A stretch of 64,000 bases of DNA from Aminobacter sp039907765 (GCF_039907765.1 NZ_JARDJI010000024.1:3645-67644); one strand, 5' to 3'. Numbered from the stretch's first letter, positions 1-8,968 are shown. Numbers and translations: made by a program. Notes: generated from the sequence alone by a model not told the origin.

Positions 1-2
1 CG

Positions 3-347
3 CTCGCCGGCCTCGTCGTGTTTGCCTTTGCCGGTCCGGCCATGGCCGCAGACCCCATCGGCACGCCGGTAACCAACTATTGCCGCGTCGCCGGCCCGTC
101 CAATCTGGCGCTCACCGAAGACATGGGGCAGCTCAAGACCGAGGTCGTGCGCATGATGGACGAGGCGGTGGTGGCGGCCAACAGCTCGGAGTGGGTCGAT
201 TCCTCGCGTCCGGTCTTCGTCTGGGCTTCGGAAGCCAAGGTCGCCTGCGGCAAGGCCTATGGCTACCTCAAGACCAGCTACCGCGACGAGGACTACCTCA
301 ACAAGTGCGAGTGCTTCTACGACCGCATGGTGGAATACATGAACTAG
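3..347 (+). CDS. Small secreted protein of unknown function (5' end outside window)
   Basis: The open frame runs in from the left edge, so the true start is probably upstream; GTG at 18 is the first in-frame start inside the window. The visible N-terminus is a hydrophobic stretch followed by an Ala-Met-Ala/Ala-Asp signal-peptidase-I site, which suggests export to the periplasm. The mature part is about 95 residues, with Cys at CRVAG, KVACGK and the CECF motif near the C-terminus that could form disulfides. I do not recognise the family. The lytic transglycosylase gene starts about 60 bp downstream on the same strand. Confidence 0.6.
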   Translation, partial: LAGLVVFAFAGPAMAADPIGTPVTNYCRVAGPSNLALTEDMGQLKTEVVRMMDEAVVAANSSEWVDSSRPVFVWASEAKVACGKAYGYLKTSYRDEDYLNKCECFYDRMVEYMN

Positions 348-408
348 CCGCCCGGCGGGCGCAGCCTTGGCGCGCCCCAGGTGGCACGTTCCGGCGCGGC
401 CTCGCGCG

Positions 409-1149
409 ATGGCACTTCGCTCCATTCCGGCGGTTCTGGCCTGGTTGTCGGCCTCGGCGGCTGCCGCAGCCGCCGCCGCTCCCGAGCTGGTCCGGCCCGG
501 AGCGGACGGATCGCCCCCGGCACATGTGGAGTGCCGTCCGCCTGATGCGGAATCGGGCAGGGAGGCGTTTCGCGTCCTTGCCGCCTGCGAGGCGGGCCTG
601 AAGCGGCTGCCGGCCGAGCTGGCGCTGACGGTGATGGAGATCGAGAGCTTCTACGATCCCGAGGCCCGCGGCGGCGACGGTGAGGTCGGGCTGATGCAGG
701 TGATGCCGGCCACCGCACGGCTCATGGGCTTTCGCGGCACCGACGAGCAACTGGCCGAGCCGCGCACCAACATAGCGTTCGGCGTGCGTTACCTCGCCGA
801 CGCCTTCCGGCTGGCGGAAGGCGATCTCTGCACCACCGTGATGAAATACCGCGCCGGCCATGCGGAAACGCGTTTCTCGGCCCTGTCGGTCCGCTACTGC
901 CAGCGGGCGCGCGAGATCCTCAAGCGCGACGGCTACGCCGTCACGGGCACGGTGCCCGAAGCCACTTTCGGCTTTGCCGCGGTGGCCGGTCTCGGGCCGG
1001 TGACCGCGGCCGGTTCGGCGGCTCCCAAGGGGGTATGCGTGCGCCGAAACTTCGTGCCGGGGCCGCGCTACATGCGCTGCGCCGAGTACCGGCCCGCTGC
1101 CCAGGCGCGTCATATCCGCAGCCTGCGCGCGAAATTGTTCGGCAGCTAG
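409..1149 (+). CDS. Periplasmic lytic transglycosylase (SLT domain)
   Basis: Probably cleaves the MurNAc-GlcNAc bond of peptidoglycan. ATG at 409 is chosen over the upstream TTG at 367 because it begins a clean Ala-rich signal peptide (MALRSIPAVLAWLSASAAAAAAAA). The SLT fold follows: the catalytic-Glu region MEIESFYDP, then GEVGLMQVMPATARLMGF, then NIAFGVRYLADAF, the usual order of the SLT core. A C-terminal tail of about 90 residues has no recognised domain and contains two Cys. It is shorter than soluble Slt70 and resembles single-domain transglycosylases of rhizobia. The natural substrate and any secretion-system partner cannot be told from the sequence. Confidence 0.8.
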   Translation: MALRSIPAVLAWLSASAAAAAAAAPELVRPGADGSPPAHVECRPPDAESGREAFRVLAACEAGLKRLPAELALTVMEIESFYDPEARGGDGEVGLMQVMPATARLMGFRGTDEQLAEPRTNIAFGVRYLADAFRLAEGDLCTTVMKYRAGHAETRFSALSVRYCQRAREILKRDGYAVTGTVPEATFGFAAVAGLGPVTAAGSAAPKGVCVRRNFVPGPRYMRCAEYRPAAQARHIRSLRAKLFGS

Positions 1150-1215
1150 CGCTGCCGTGCCGTTCTTGTGCCGCAGTCGTCGCGACAGTGACACCGAACC
1201 GATGAGTGAGGGGGA

Positions 1216-2436
1216 ATGATGACGCAATCTGTCCGGCGCCTTCGGGGACGGGCGAGCCTGTTGGCTGCGCTCCTGGCCCTGCCGATCGGTCTCGCCGCCT
1301 GCCAGTCGGGAAGCGAAGGCGAGGGCGCGCTCGGCGCGATTGCAGCCGGCGGTACAGCCGAAGCCGCGTCGTCGGCACAGGTCGCTTCGGGGCCGGCCAA
1401 GGCTTCCGAGAGTCTCGGCAAGGGCCCGGTCAAGGTGGCGATGATCCTCCCGCTGTCGGCCGGCGGTGCCGCGGGCGACCGTGGCCGCAAGATCCGCGAT
1501 GCGGCGGCGCTGGCCATGGCCGACCTGGGCAACGACCTCATCACGCTCAATGTCGAGGATACCGGCGGCGACGATGCCCGCGCCAGGACGCTGACGACGG
1601 GAGCGCTCGCCTCGGGAGCCAAGCTGGTGATCGGGCCGTCCGAGCCCGGCGCGGTGCGCCAGCTCGGCTCCGTCTCGGGCAGCAACCGGCCGCTCGTGCT
1701 GGCGCTTGCCGACAATTATGCCGGCGCGCCGGGCGTCTACTCCGTGCGCCTCAACGAGGCCGACAGCGCGGCCGCGGGCGCCGCGGCCATCGCCGCCAAG
1801 GGTGCGCGCAAATTCGTGCTGTTCATGGCCGAGGGCGAGGCCGGCAAGGCGACCGAGAAGCGCGTTGCCAACAGCCTTTCCATCTACGGTGCCTCGCTTG
1901 CGGTGGCGCTGCCGTTCGGGCCGGCGACCGGCGGTTCGGAAAAGGCCGTGGCCGACATGCAGGCGCTGGTCAGCGATCCGCAGGCGATCGTCGTCGCCGG
2001 CGGCAGTGCCAACCCGGCGCCGCTGGTGGCGGCGCTGCGCGCAAAGGGCATGCTCGGCAAGGACGTCAGCCTGGTGGGCTCGAACCGCTGGCTCGAGCAC
2101 GGCATCGACGACCCGACGCTGCAGGGTGCCTACATCGCCACCCTCGACAGCGCCGAGATCGGACCGATCGCCGAGCGCTTCCGCAAGACCTACAACTATG
2201 AGCCCGACGTCAACGTTGCCTATGGCTACGACACCGTGGCGCTGGCCGCCGGCATTGCCAGCGCGCTCGGCCCCAAGGGCTTCACCAAGAAGGTGATCGA
2301 GAACCCCACCGGCTTCCGTGGTTCGACCGGCGTGTTCCGCTTCCGCGAGGACGGTGCGGGCGAGCGTGCCATGCCCTTCTTCCGCGTCGACAAGGGCAAG
2401 CTCAAGCTGGTCGAGAAGTCGACCTCGGGTTTTTAG
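1216..2436 (+). CDS. Penicillin-binding-protein-activator-like lipoprotein (periplasmic binding-protein fold)
   Basis: A 406-residue lipoprotein. A GAGGGGGA ribosome-binding site sits just before ATG 1216. The signal peptide ends in a lipobox (GLAAC, Cys at about residue 29). A type-1 periplasmic-binding fold starts at VKVAMILPLSAGGAAGDRGRKIRDAAALAM and contains LVIGPSEPGAVRQL and NVAYGYDTVALAAG. This is the architecture of the LpoA/LppC C-terminal domain and of branched-chain amino-acid binding proteins. No transporter genes are adjacent, so a role in activating peptidoglycan synthases is favoured. In many rhizobia this family sits beside rsmI and gshB, but not here. The PBP-activator name is inference from fold and lipoprotein nature. 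Confidence 0.7.
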   Translation: MMTQSVRRLRGRASLLAALLALPIGLAACQSGSEGEGALGAIAAGGTAEAASSAQVASGPAKASESLGKGPVKVAMILPLSAGGAAGDRGRKIRDAAALAMADLGNDLITLNVEDTGGDDARARTLTTGALASGAKLVIGPSEPGAVRQLGSVSGSNRPLVLALADNYAGAPGVYSVRLNEADSAAAGAAAIAAKGARKFVLFMAEGEAGKATEKRVANSLSIYGASLAVALPFGPATGGSEKAVADMQALVSDPQAIVVAGGSANPAPLVAALRAKGMLGKDVSLVGSNRWLEHGIDDPTLQGAYIATLDSAEIGPIAERFRKTYNYEPDVNVAYGYDTVALAAGIASALGPKGFTKKVIENPTGFRGSTGVFRFREDGAGERAMPFFRVDKGKLKLVEKSTSGF

Positions 2437-2462
2437 CCGGCTTGCAGATGGAGGCCGGCATT

Positions 2463-2493
2463 GAAAAAGGCGCCGGAGCGGGGCTCCGGCGCC
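2463..2493 (-). terminator. Rho-independent terminator for dadA
   Basis: An 11-bp perfect GC stem (2469-2479 with 2483-2493) has a 3-nt loop. On the minus strand it is followed by a run of five T. It lies 27 bp past the dadA stop, so it fits termination of the alr-dadA transcript; it may also block readthrough from the plus-strand lipoprotein gene. Confidence 0.75.
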
Positions 2494-2519
2494 TTCGTCA
2501 TGTGAGCTGCAGTGAGCTT

Positions 2520-3773
2520 TCAGGCGTAGCGCGACAGCGCGAGATCGGCCACGTCGATATCGGGGCGGGTGCCGCTGATCATGTCGGCCAGCACGCTGCC
2601 CGAGCCGCATGCCATGGTCCAGCCCAGCGTGCCGTGGCCGGTGTTGAGGTAGAAATTGTCGAACTTCGTGCGGCCGATCACCGGCGTGCCGTCCGGCGTC
2701 ATTGGCCTCAGCCCGCTCCAGAAGCTGGCGCGGCTCTGGTCGGCGGCGCCGCCGAACAGATCCTCCACCGAGAACTGCAGCGTCGCCTTGCGCGATGGCG
2801 AAAGCTCGGTGTTGAACCCGGCGATCTCGGCCATGCCGCCGACGCGGATGCGGTCACCCAGGCGGGTGATGGCGATCTTGTAGGTGTCGTCCATGATGGT
2901 CGAAACCGGCGCCTTGCTTTCGTCGACGATCGGCACGGTGATCGAGTAACCCTTGACCGGATAGACCGGCACCTTGAGGCCGAGCGGCTTGACGAAGGCG
3001 GGCGTGAAGCTGCCGAGCGCGCCGACGAAGACGTCGGCCTCGATCTCGCCTTCCGACGTACGCACGGCGACGATGCGCTTGTCCTCCTGGCGCAGGCCCT
3101 CGAGCTTCACATTGTAGCGGAACTCGACCCCGAGCTGTTCGGCGAGCTTGGCCAGTTCGTTGGTGAACTTGAAGCAGTCGCCGGTCTCGTCATTGGGCAG
3201 GCGCAGGCCGCCGGCGATCTTCTCCCGCACCGGTGCCAGGCCCGGCTCGGCGGCGATGCAGCCGCTTGCGTCGAGCACCTCATAGGGCACGCCGTCGCTC
3301 TGCAGCACTTCGATATCCTTGGCCATGCCGTCGAGCTGCTTCTGGTAGCGGAACAGCTGCAGCGTGCCATGCGTGCGGTGGTCGTACTCGATGCCGGTGT
3401 CGTCGCGGAGCGCAATCAGGCGGTCGCGGCTGTATTCGGCGAGGCGCACCATGCGGCTCTTGTTGAGCGCGTAGCGGGCCGAGGTGCAGTTGCGCAGCAT
3501 GGCCGTCACCCAGCGCCAGGTCGAGGCGTCGAGCATCGGCTGGATGATCAGCGGCGCATGCTTCATGAACACCCACTTGATCGCCTTCTGCGGAATGCCG
3601 GGCGCGGCCCAGGGCGAGGCATAGCCTGGCGAGATCTCGCCGGCATTGGCGAAGCTGGTCTCGAGCGCCGGCCCCGCCTGGCGGTCGAGCACGGTGACCT
3701 GATGGCCGGCCTTGGCCAGATAGTAGGCGGAGGTGACGCCGATGACGCCGGCGCCGAGAATGACTATGCGCAT
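2520..3773 (-). CDS. dadA: D-amino-acid dehydrogenase small subunit
   Basis: An FAD-dependent enzyme that oxidises D-amino acids, mainly D-alanine, to 2-oxo acids and passes electrons to the respiratory chain at the inner membrane. At 417 residues it is the normal DadA size. The N-terminal dinucleotide-binding motif is GAGVIG (residues 7-12), followed by ETSFANAGEISPGYASPWAAPG, which is typical of DadA, and a C-terminal GLRPMTPDGTPVIGRT. It is the second gene of an operon with alr, 15 bp downstream of its stop. Together they convert L-Ala to D-Ala to pyruvate plus ammonia. The divergent Lrp-family gene at 5055 is the likely regulator. Confidence 0.93.
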   Translation of the reverse strand: MRIVILGAGVIGVTSAYYLAKAGHQVTVLDRQAGPALETSFANAGEISPGYASPWAAPGIPQKAIKWVFMKHAPLIIQPMLDASTWRWVTAMLRNCTSARYALNKSRMVRLAEYSRDRLIALRDDTGIEYDHRTHGTLQLFRYQKQLDGMAKDIEVLQSDGVPYEVLDASGCIAAEPGLAPVREKIAGGLRLPNDETGDCFKFTNELAKLAEQLGVEFRYNVKLEGLRQEDKRIVAVRTSEGEIEADVFVGALGSFTPAFVKPLGLKVPVYPVKGYSITVPIVDESKAPVSTIMDDTYKIAITRLGDRIRVGGMAEIAGFNTELSPSRKATLQFSVEDLFGGAADQSRASFWSGLRPMTPDGTPVIGRTKFDNFYLNTGHGTLGWTMACGSGSVLADMISGTRPDIDVADLALSRYA

Positions 3774-3788
3774 GGTTGCCCCTGTGGG

Positions 3789-4916
3789 TTAGCGCCCTGC
3801 CGGGCCGAGGTAGCGGCGGTCGTAGCGCCGTCCCAGGCTGGTCAGGATTTCGTAGGAGATGGTGCCGGCGTCCGCCGCGATCGCCTCGAGCGGCTGGTGC
3901 GGGCCGATCAATTCGACCATGCTGCCGAGCTTCAGCGTGCCGGGCTCGAGTGCGGTGACGTCGAGGATGATGCTGTCCATCGAGACCCGGCCGACGATCG
4001 GCAGCCGCACGTCGCCGACGTAAGCCGCGCCCGAATTGCTGAGATGGCGCGGCAGCCCGTCGGCATAGCCGGCGGCGATCGTGGCCAGCCGCATCTCGGA
4101 CTGGGCGACGAAGCTCGCGCCATAGCCGATCTCGGCGCCGGTGGGCACGGTACGGGTCTGCACCACGCGCACCTCGAGCCGCACCACCGGTCGCATCGGG
4201 TTGTCCGGGCCTGCCAGCGGCGCGCCGCCATAGAGTGCGATGCCGGGGCGGGCGAGGTCGCCGCGAAAGTCATCGCCGAGGAAGATGCCGGCGGAATTTG
4301 CAAATGACAGCTTGGCGTCGGCAAAGCGCTCGCGCACGGCCTTCATGCGGCGGAGCTGTCGGGCATTGGCGGCGTGCGCCGGCTCGTCGCCGCAGGCGAG
4401 GTGGCTCATGACGATGTCGACATGGATGCCGGCGAGCCGGTCCGGCTCGGCGAGAAGCGCATCGACCTCGTCCGGCTCCAGCCCGAGCCGCGACATGCCG
4501 GTGTCGACCTGCAGTGCGGCGGGCAGCGTCGTGTGGCGCGACCGGGCGGTTGCCGACCAGTTCGCCACTTGTTCGAGCGAGTTCAGCACCGGCACGATGC
4601 CGAGGTCGGCGCAATCGCCCTCGCTGCCGGGCAACAACCCGTTCAGCACCAGGATGCGCGCGTCGCTGCGCAAATAGGGCTTGAGCCGCAGCGCTTCGAC
4701 GAAATGCGCCACGAAGAAGTCGCGGCAGCCGGCGTCGTAGAGCACGGGGGCGACATGGGCGACGCCCAGGCCATAGGCATCCGCCTTGACCACTGCTGCT
4801 GCCTTGGCCGGTGCCGTTCGGCGGCAGAGCTGCTCGTAATTCGCCACCAGCGCCCCAAGGTCGATCGTCAGCATCCCGCAGGCCGCACGGCTTTCGATCT
4901 CGCTTTGGGCGCTCAT
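3789..4916 (-). CDS. alr: Alanine racemase
   Basis: A PLP enzyme interconverting L- and D-alanine. The PLP lysine is in VVKADAYGLG near the N-terminus, and the second catalytic residue (Tyr) is in EIGYGASF; the VGRVSMDSIILDV region is also family-typical. Starting at MSAQSE (ATG at 4916) gives 375 residues, close to the usual 360-375. Another ATG lies 6 bp upstream, and an N-terminal extension to 4964 lacks family resemblance. The pairing with dadA and an Lrp regulator points to the catabolic role (DadX type) rather than cell-wall supply, although the sequence alone cannot exclude a dual role. Confidence 0.92.
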   Translation of the reverse strand: MSAQSEIESRAACGMLTIDLGALVANYEQLCRRTAPAKAAAVVKADAYGLGVAHVAPVLYDAGCRDFFVAHFVEALRLKPYLRSDARILVLNGLLPGSEGDCADLGIVPVLNSLEQVANWSATARSRHTTLPAALQVDTGMSRLGLEPDEVDALLAEPDRLAGIHVDIVMSHLACGDEPAHAANARQLRRMKAVRERFADAKLSFANSAGIFLGDDFRGDLARPGIALYGGAPLAGPDNPMRPVVRLEVRVVQTRTVPTGAEIGYGASFVAQSEMRLATIAAGYADGLPRHLSNSGAAYVGDVRLPIVGRVSMDSIILDVTALEPGTLKLGSMVELIGPHQPLEAIAADAGTISYEILTSLGRRYDRRYLGPAGR

Positions 4917-5015
4917 GTGCATGTCCGGGAACTGTCCTCGCCTATGCCCCGGAGAATACCGCAACGATTGTCGAAAATCTTGCCAATCTTGTGCGCTTTA
5001 TGCGAACTGGATGCG

Positions 5016-5034
5016 CATCGTCGAATTTTCGATG
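5016..5034. promoter_or_regulatory. Candidate Lrp-type operator in the alr / Lrp divergent region
   Basis: An imperfect dyad, CATCGTCGAATTTTCGATG, centred on AT-rich sequence, lies about 20 bp upstream of the Lrp-family start and within the 138-bp gap separating it from alr. Lrp/AsnC proteins bind such AT-centred dyads and often repress their own gene. The site call is inference; no transcription start was identified. Confidence 0.4.
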
Positions 5035-5054
5035 GGATTTTGAAAGGAACTGCA

Positions 5055-5519
5055 ATGCCCTCGCTTGATGCCATCGACCGCGGCATCATCCGCGCCCTGC
5101 GGGCCAATGCGCGCGTCAGCAACGCCCGCCTGGCCGAGGAGGTGGGGCTGTCGCCGTCCGCCTGCCTGCGGCGGGTGCAGTTGCTGGAACAGGACGGCGT
5201 GATCCGCGGCTACACCGCGATTATCGGCAGCGGTGCCGTCGAGGAGGGTATCGCGGTGATGATCCAGATCACGCTGGAGCGGCAGACGGAGGACTATTTC
5301 AACCGCTTCGAACTCGCGGTGCGCCGCCATCCCGAGATCAAGGAGTGCTACCTGATGACTGGCGACGCCGATTATTTCCTGCGCGTCGAGGTCGAGAGCG
5401 CCGCCGATTTCGAGCGCGTGCACAAGGAGATCTTGTCGGCGCTGCCGGGGCTTGCCCGCATCCATTCGAGCTTTTCGATCCGCAACGTGCTGCAGTCGAA
5501 GCGGCCGAAGGCATCGTAG
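5055..5519 (+). CDS. Lrp/AsnC-family transcriptional regulator (DadR-like)
   Basis: A 154-residue regulator. It has an N-terminal winged helix-turn-helix (LDAIDRGIIRALRANARVSNARLAEEVGLSPSACLRRVQLLEQDGVIRGY) and a C-terminal RAM/AsnC ligand domain containing HPEIKECYLMTGDADYFLRVEV. ATG 5055 is preceded by GAAAGGAA. It is transcribed divergently from alr-dadA, the arrangement of DadR/Lrp activators that respond to alanine. Binding to the shared gap and autoregulation are likely but inferred from position. Confidence 0.9.
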   Translation: MPSLDAIDRGIIRALRANARVSNARLAEEVGLSPSACLRRVQLLEQDGVIRGYTAIIGSGAVEEGIAVMIQITLERQTEDYFNRFELAVRRHPEIKECYLMTGDADYFLRVEVESAADFERVHKEILSALPGLARIHSSFSIRNVLQSKRPKAS

Positions 5520-5561
5520 GGCGGATGGCCGGCGTCGCGGTCGACGCCGGCCGTTTCATGT

Positions 5562-6995
5562 TCAGGCGCCGGCCTGGGTCACGAACTTGGTGATCAGATA
5601 GGCTTCCAGCGCTTCCGTGCCGCCTTCCGAGCCGTAGCCGCTGTCCTTGATGCCGCCGAACGGCACCTCGGGCAAAGCGAGGCCGAGATGGTTGACGGTC
5701 AGCATGCCGGTCTCGATCTCGGCGCTGAGATCGGTGATCGTCTTGCTCGACTTGGCGAAGGCATAGGCCGCGAGCCCGTAGGGCAGGCGGTTGGCTTCGG
5801 CCACCACGTCGTCGAAGCTCTTGAACGGCATCACCAGGGCGACGGGTCCGAACGGCTCCTCGTTCATGATGCGCATGTCGGGGCGCAGGCCGGTCAGGAC
5901 TGTTGGCTCGAAATAGGAGCCCTTGTTGCCGATGCGCTTGCCGCCGGTCTCGATCCTGGCACCATCGCTGACGGCCTCGTTGATCAGCTTCTCCACGGCT
6001 TCGAGGCGGCGTTCGTTGACCAGCGGGCCCATGCGGGTGCCCTCGGCCAGGCCGTCGCCGACCTTCACCGCCCTGGCGTGCTCGACGAACTTGCCGAGGA
6101 AGCGCTCATAGGCGCCTTCCTGGATCAGGAAGCGTGTCGGCGACACGCAGACCTGGCCGGCATTGCGGAACTTCGAGCCGGCGAGCGTCGCGGCCGCATG
6201 GTCGATGTCGGCGTCGTCGAACACCATCGCCGGCGCATGGCCGCCGAGCTCCATCGTCGCGCGCTTCATGTGCTGGCCGGCCAGTGCCGCGAGATGCTTG
6301 CCGACAGGCACCGAGCCGGTGAACGACACCTTGCGGATGATCGGATGCGGCACGAGGTAGCCGGAGATCTCGGGCGGGTTGCCATAGACGAGGTTCAGCA
6401 CGCCGTCGGGCAGGCCGGCATCCTTGAAGACGTCGGCGAGGAAGGCGGGCGAGCCCGGGGTCTCTTCCGGCGGCTTGACGATGATGGAGCAGCCGGTGGC
6501 AAGGGCCGCGCCGATCTTGCGCACGGCCTGCGACACCGGGAAGTTCCACGGCGTGAACGCGGCGACGGGGCCGACCGGCTCCTTGATGACGAGTTGGGTG
6601 ATTCCCGATGCGCGCGCCGGCACGACGCGGCCATAGGTGCGGCGGCCTTCCTCGGCGAACCAGTCGAAAAGGTCGGCCGAGGACAGCACTTCGATCTTCG
6701 CTTCGCCGACGGGCTTGCCCTGCTCGACGGAAAGTACCTCGGCGATCATGTCGGCGCGCTCGCGCATCAGGTCGGCGGCACGGCGCAGCACCTTGCTGCG
6801 CTCGTAGGCCGAGACCTTGCGCCAGGTCTTGAAGCCGCGGTCGGCGGCGGCCAGGGCGCGGTCTAGATCGCCCTTGCCGGCCGAGGCGACCCTGCCGATC
6901 ACTTCATTGGTGGCGGGGTTGTAGACGTCGATGGTCTTGCCGCCTTCGGCGGCGGTCCATTTGCCGTCGATGAACAGTTTTACGTCCGGGTACAT
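5562..6995 (-). CDS. NAD(P)-dependent aldehyde dehydrogenase, succinate-semialdehyde type
   Basis: A 477-residue aldehyde dehydrogenase. It has the oxyanion Asn region FTPWNFPVSQ (about 147-156), the cofactor loop SFTGSVPVGK, the general base Glu249 in MELGGHAP and the nucleophile Cys283 in GQVCVSPTRF. The closest recognisable group is the GabD / glutarate-semialdehyde dehydrogenase subfamily. It lies upstream-to-downstream of an LhgO-like flavoprotein and a GntR regulator on the same strand, but an 83-bp gap and its own leader mean it may have a separate promoter. The true substrate (succinate, glutarate or another semialdehyde) cannot be settled from sequence. Confidence 0.85.
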   Translation of the reverse strand: MYPDVKLFIDGKWTAAEGGKTIDVYNPATNEVIGRVASAGKGDLDRALAAADRGFKTWRKVSAYERSKVLRRAADLMRERADMIAEVLSVEQGKPVGEAKIEVLSSADLFDWFAEEGRRTYGRVVPARASGITQLVIKEPVGPVAAFTPWNFPVSQAVRKIGAALATGCSIIVKPPEETPGSPAFLADVFKDAGLPDGVLNLVYGNPPEISGYLVPHPIIRKVSFTGSVPVGKHLAALAGQHMKRATMELGGHAPAMVFDDADIDHAAATLAGSKFRNAGQVCVSPTRFLIQEGAYERFLGKFVEHARAVKVGDGLAEGTRMGPLVNERRLEAVEKLINEAVSDGARIETGGKRIGNKGSYFEPTVLTGLRPDMRIMNEEPFGPVALVMPFKSFDDVVAEANRLPYGLAAYAFAKSSKTITDLSAEIETGMLTVNHLGLALPEVPFGGIKDSGYGSEGGTEALEAYLITKFVTQAGA

Positions 6996-7078
6996 GGTCC
7001 GTCCTTGCTGCAGTGAGATATGGCGGGAGCGAAGTCCAGCGTCGCCGCCGGCCTAGAACGCGATTTGGCGCGGATGCG

Positions 7079-8200
7079 CTAGATATAGGTTGGACTAATC
7101 TTTTGGACCACAAGCTCGGCGATGGCCAGCGACGAGGTCAGCCCCGGGCTCTCGATGCCGAACAGGTTGACCAGGCCGGCGACGCCGTGGGACTCCGGCC
7201 CCTGGATGACGAAGTCGGCCGCCGGTTCGCCCGGGCCCGAGAGCTTCGGGCGGATGCCGCTGTAGGTCGGGCTCAGCTCGCCCTCAGCGAGGCCGGGCCA
7301 ATATTTGCGGATTTCGCCGTAGAAATGGTCGGCGCGGCGCGGATCGACCGTGTAGTCCTTCTCCTCGATCCACTCGACATCGGGGCCGAAGCGCATGCCG
7401 CCATTGAGGTCGAGCGTGAGATGCACGCCGAGCCCGCCAGGCTCCGGCACCGGATAGATCAGCCGCGAGAAGGCGGGCTTGCCGGTGACCGAGAAATAGT
7501 TGCCGCGGGCATAGCGCAGCGGCGGCACGAATGTCGGGTCGAGCCCTTCGAGCGATGCGGCGAGCCGGTTGGCGCCGAGGCCGGCGGCATTGACGAAATG
7601 CCGGGCGGCGATCTCGAAGCCTGCGCCGCTCGAAGTATCCTTCGTCTGCAGCACGAAGCTGCCGCCGTCGATCCGCCCCGACACGATCTCGGTGTTGAGG
7701 CTGAGGAAGGCGCCGCCGTCTTCCGCTTCGCCGAGCAGCGAAAGCATCAGCGCATGGCTGTCGATGATGCCGGTCGAGGGCGAATGGACGGCGGCCGTAC
7801 AGGTCAGCGACGGTTCCATCGCCATCGCCTCTGCCGCGCCCAGCATCACCAGGTCGTCGACGCCGTTTGCCCTAGCCTTGGCGATGATGCCCGCCAGCGT
7901 CTCCCGTTGCTCCGGCAGGGTCGCCACGATCAGCTTGCCGCAGCGCTTGTGCGGAATGCCGCGCTCGGCGGCATAGGCATAGAGCTTTTGGCGCCCGGCG
8001 ACGCACAGTTCCGCCTTCAGGCTGCCTTCAGGATAATAGATGCCGGCGTGGATCACCTCGGAATTGCGCGAGCTGGTCTCCGTGCCGATGGCGTCGGCCG
8101 CCTCGACGATGATCGTCTCCATGCCGCGGCGGGCGAGTTCGCGGGCGACCGCAAGGCCGATGACGCCGGCGCCGGCAACGATGCAGTCGACGGTCTCCAT
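7079..8200 (-). CDS. FAD-dependent oxidoreductase, L-2-hydroxyglutarate oxidase-like
   Basis: A 373-residue DAO-fold flavoprotein. It has the N-terminal dinucleotide motif GAGVIGLAVARELARRG and the sequence TSSRNSEVIHAGIYYPEGSLKAELC, which is characteristic of the LhgO/L2HGDH group. The C-terminal part contains YSGIRPKLSGPGEPAADFVIQGPE and GIESPGLTSSLAIAE, also typical. It probably oxidises L-2-hydroxyglutarate or a similar 2-hydroxyacid to the 2-oxo acid, feeding electrons to quinone. Its ATG is 1 bp after the stop of the GntR gene, so the two are cotranscribed and the regulator probably controls it. Confidence 0.85.
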   Translation of the reverse strand: METVDCIVAGAGVIGLAVARELARRGMETIIVEAADAIGTETSSRNSEVIHAGIYYPEGSLKAELCVAGRQKLYAYAAERGIPHKRCGKLIVATLPEQRETLAGIIAKARANGVDDLVMLGAAEAMAMEPSLTCTAAVHSPSTGIIDSHALMLSLLGEAEDGGAFLSLNTEIVSGRIDGGSFVLQTKDTSSGAGFEIAARHFVNAAGLGANRLAASLEGLDPTFVPPLRYARGNYFSVTGKPAFSRLIYPVPEPGGLGVHLTLDLNGGMRFGPDVEWIEEKDYTVDPRRADHFYGEIRKYWPGLAEGELSPTYSGIRPKLSGPGEPAADFVIQGPESHGVAGLVNLFGIESPGLTSSLAIAELVVQKISPTYI

Positions 8201-8201
8201 C

Positions 8202-8882
8202 TCAGTCTGCGCCCGGCTTGAGGGCAGCCAACCGGTCGATGATGACCGAGCTTGCGCCCATGATGTCGTCGATGATGGCGCACTCGGCGCCGTCGGCGTC
8301 GCGCGCCTCGATCGCCGCCAGCAGTTCGTGGTGGTGGTCGATCATCGCGCGGCCGCCATGCTCGTAGGAGGCGGCGATCAGCGGCCCCATCTGCAGCCAC
8401 AGCCGGCCGAGGATGCCGCGCAGCACGGCCATGTCGGCGATCTCGGCCAGCGCGAAATGGAAGGTCTGGTTGAGCTCCAAGGCTCCGCTCCAGTCCTGGA
8501 TCGCGATTGCCTGTTCGTTCCTGTCGATCAATTCGCGCAGCCTGGCGATGTCCCTGGCCTCAGCCTTCAGCGCTGCTTCGCGGGCGGCGAGGCCTTCCAG
8601 CTTCACCCGGATCTGGCGGATCTCGAGATAGCGCTCCAGCGTCATGACGGGCACGCGCACCTCGCGCGCCGATTTCTGCACCAGCGCCTCGTCCTGGATC
8701 AGCCTGAGGATCGCGTCGCGCACCGGGGTCACGCTGGTTCCCAGCGACTGGGCAAGGTCGCGGATGGTCAACCGCGCGCCGGGAGCGAAGCGCCCCTTGG
8801 TCAGCGCCTCCGACAGCTGGCCGTAAACCACCCCGCCGAGATTGTCGTGCTCGACCGCCTGGAAGCCGAAATTCTCGTTCAT
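8202..8882 (-). CDS. GntR-family regulator with FCD ligand domain
   Basis: A 226-residue regulator. The winged helix covers about residues 10-75 (VVYGQLSEALTKGRFAPGARLTIRDLAQSLGTSVTPVRDAILRLIQDEAL). A helical FCD domain follows, with the metal-binding His pattern in NQTFHFALAEIAD and MIDHHHELLAAIEARDADGAECAI. It heads an operon with the LhgO-like oxidase (1-bp gap) and is divergent from the class III aminotransferase. E. coli CsiR, a GntR/FCD protein, likewise sits in the lhgO-gabDTP cluster, so a related effector such as a C5 dicarboxylate is possible. That is an analogy, not proof. Confidence 0.88.
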   Translation of the reverse strand: MNENFGFQAVEHDNLGGVVYGQLSEALTKGRFAPGARLTIRDLAQSLGTSVTPVRDAILRLIQDEALVQKSAREVRVPVMTLERYLEIRQIRVKLEGLAAREAALKAEARDIARLRELIDRNEQAIAIQDWSGALELNQTFHFALAEIADMAVLRGILGRLWLQMGPLIAASYEHGGRAMIDHHHELLAAIEARDADGAECAIIDDIMGASSVIIDRLAALKPGAD

Positions 8883-8958
8883 CGCCCGCGCTCGAAAGCC
8901 GCTTCTGGCCCGCCGCTGCCGCGCCGCTGGCCCTTGACATTGGTCCACATGAAAAACA

Positions 8959-8968
8959 TGATGCATCA
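8959..8968. promoter_or_regulatory. Candidate GntR operator in the divergent gap
   Basis: A perfect 10-bp palindrome, TGATGCATCA, lies in an AT-rich part of the 189-bp gap between the GntR gene and the aminotransferase. GntR/FCD proteins bind short dyads of this kind. The match is to a loose family pattern, so this is only a candidate. Confidence 0.35.

Noticed and set aside
298..2610. Long open frame antisense to the transglycosylase and lipoprotein genes
   Set aside because: It lies opposite two well-supported genes, is Arg/Ala/Gly-rich and has no recognisable domain. In high-GC DNA long antisense frames are expected.
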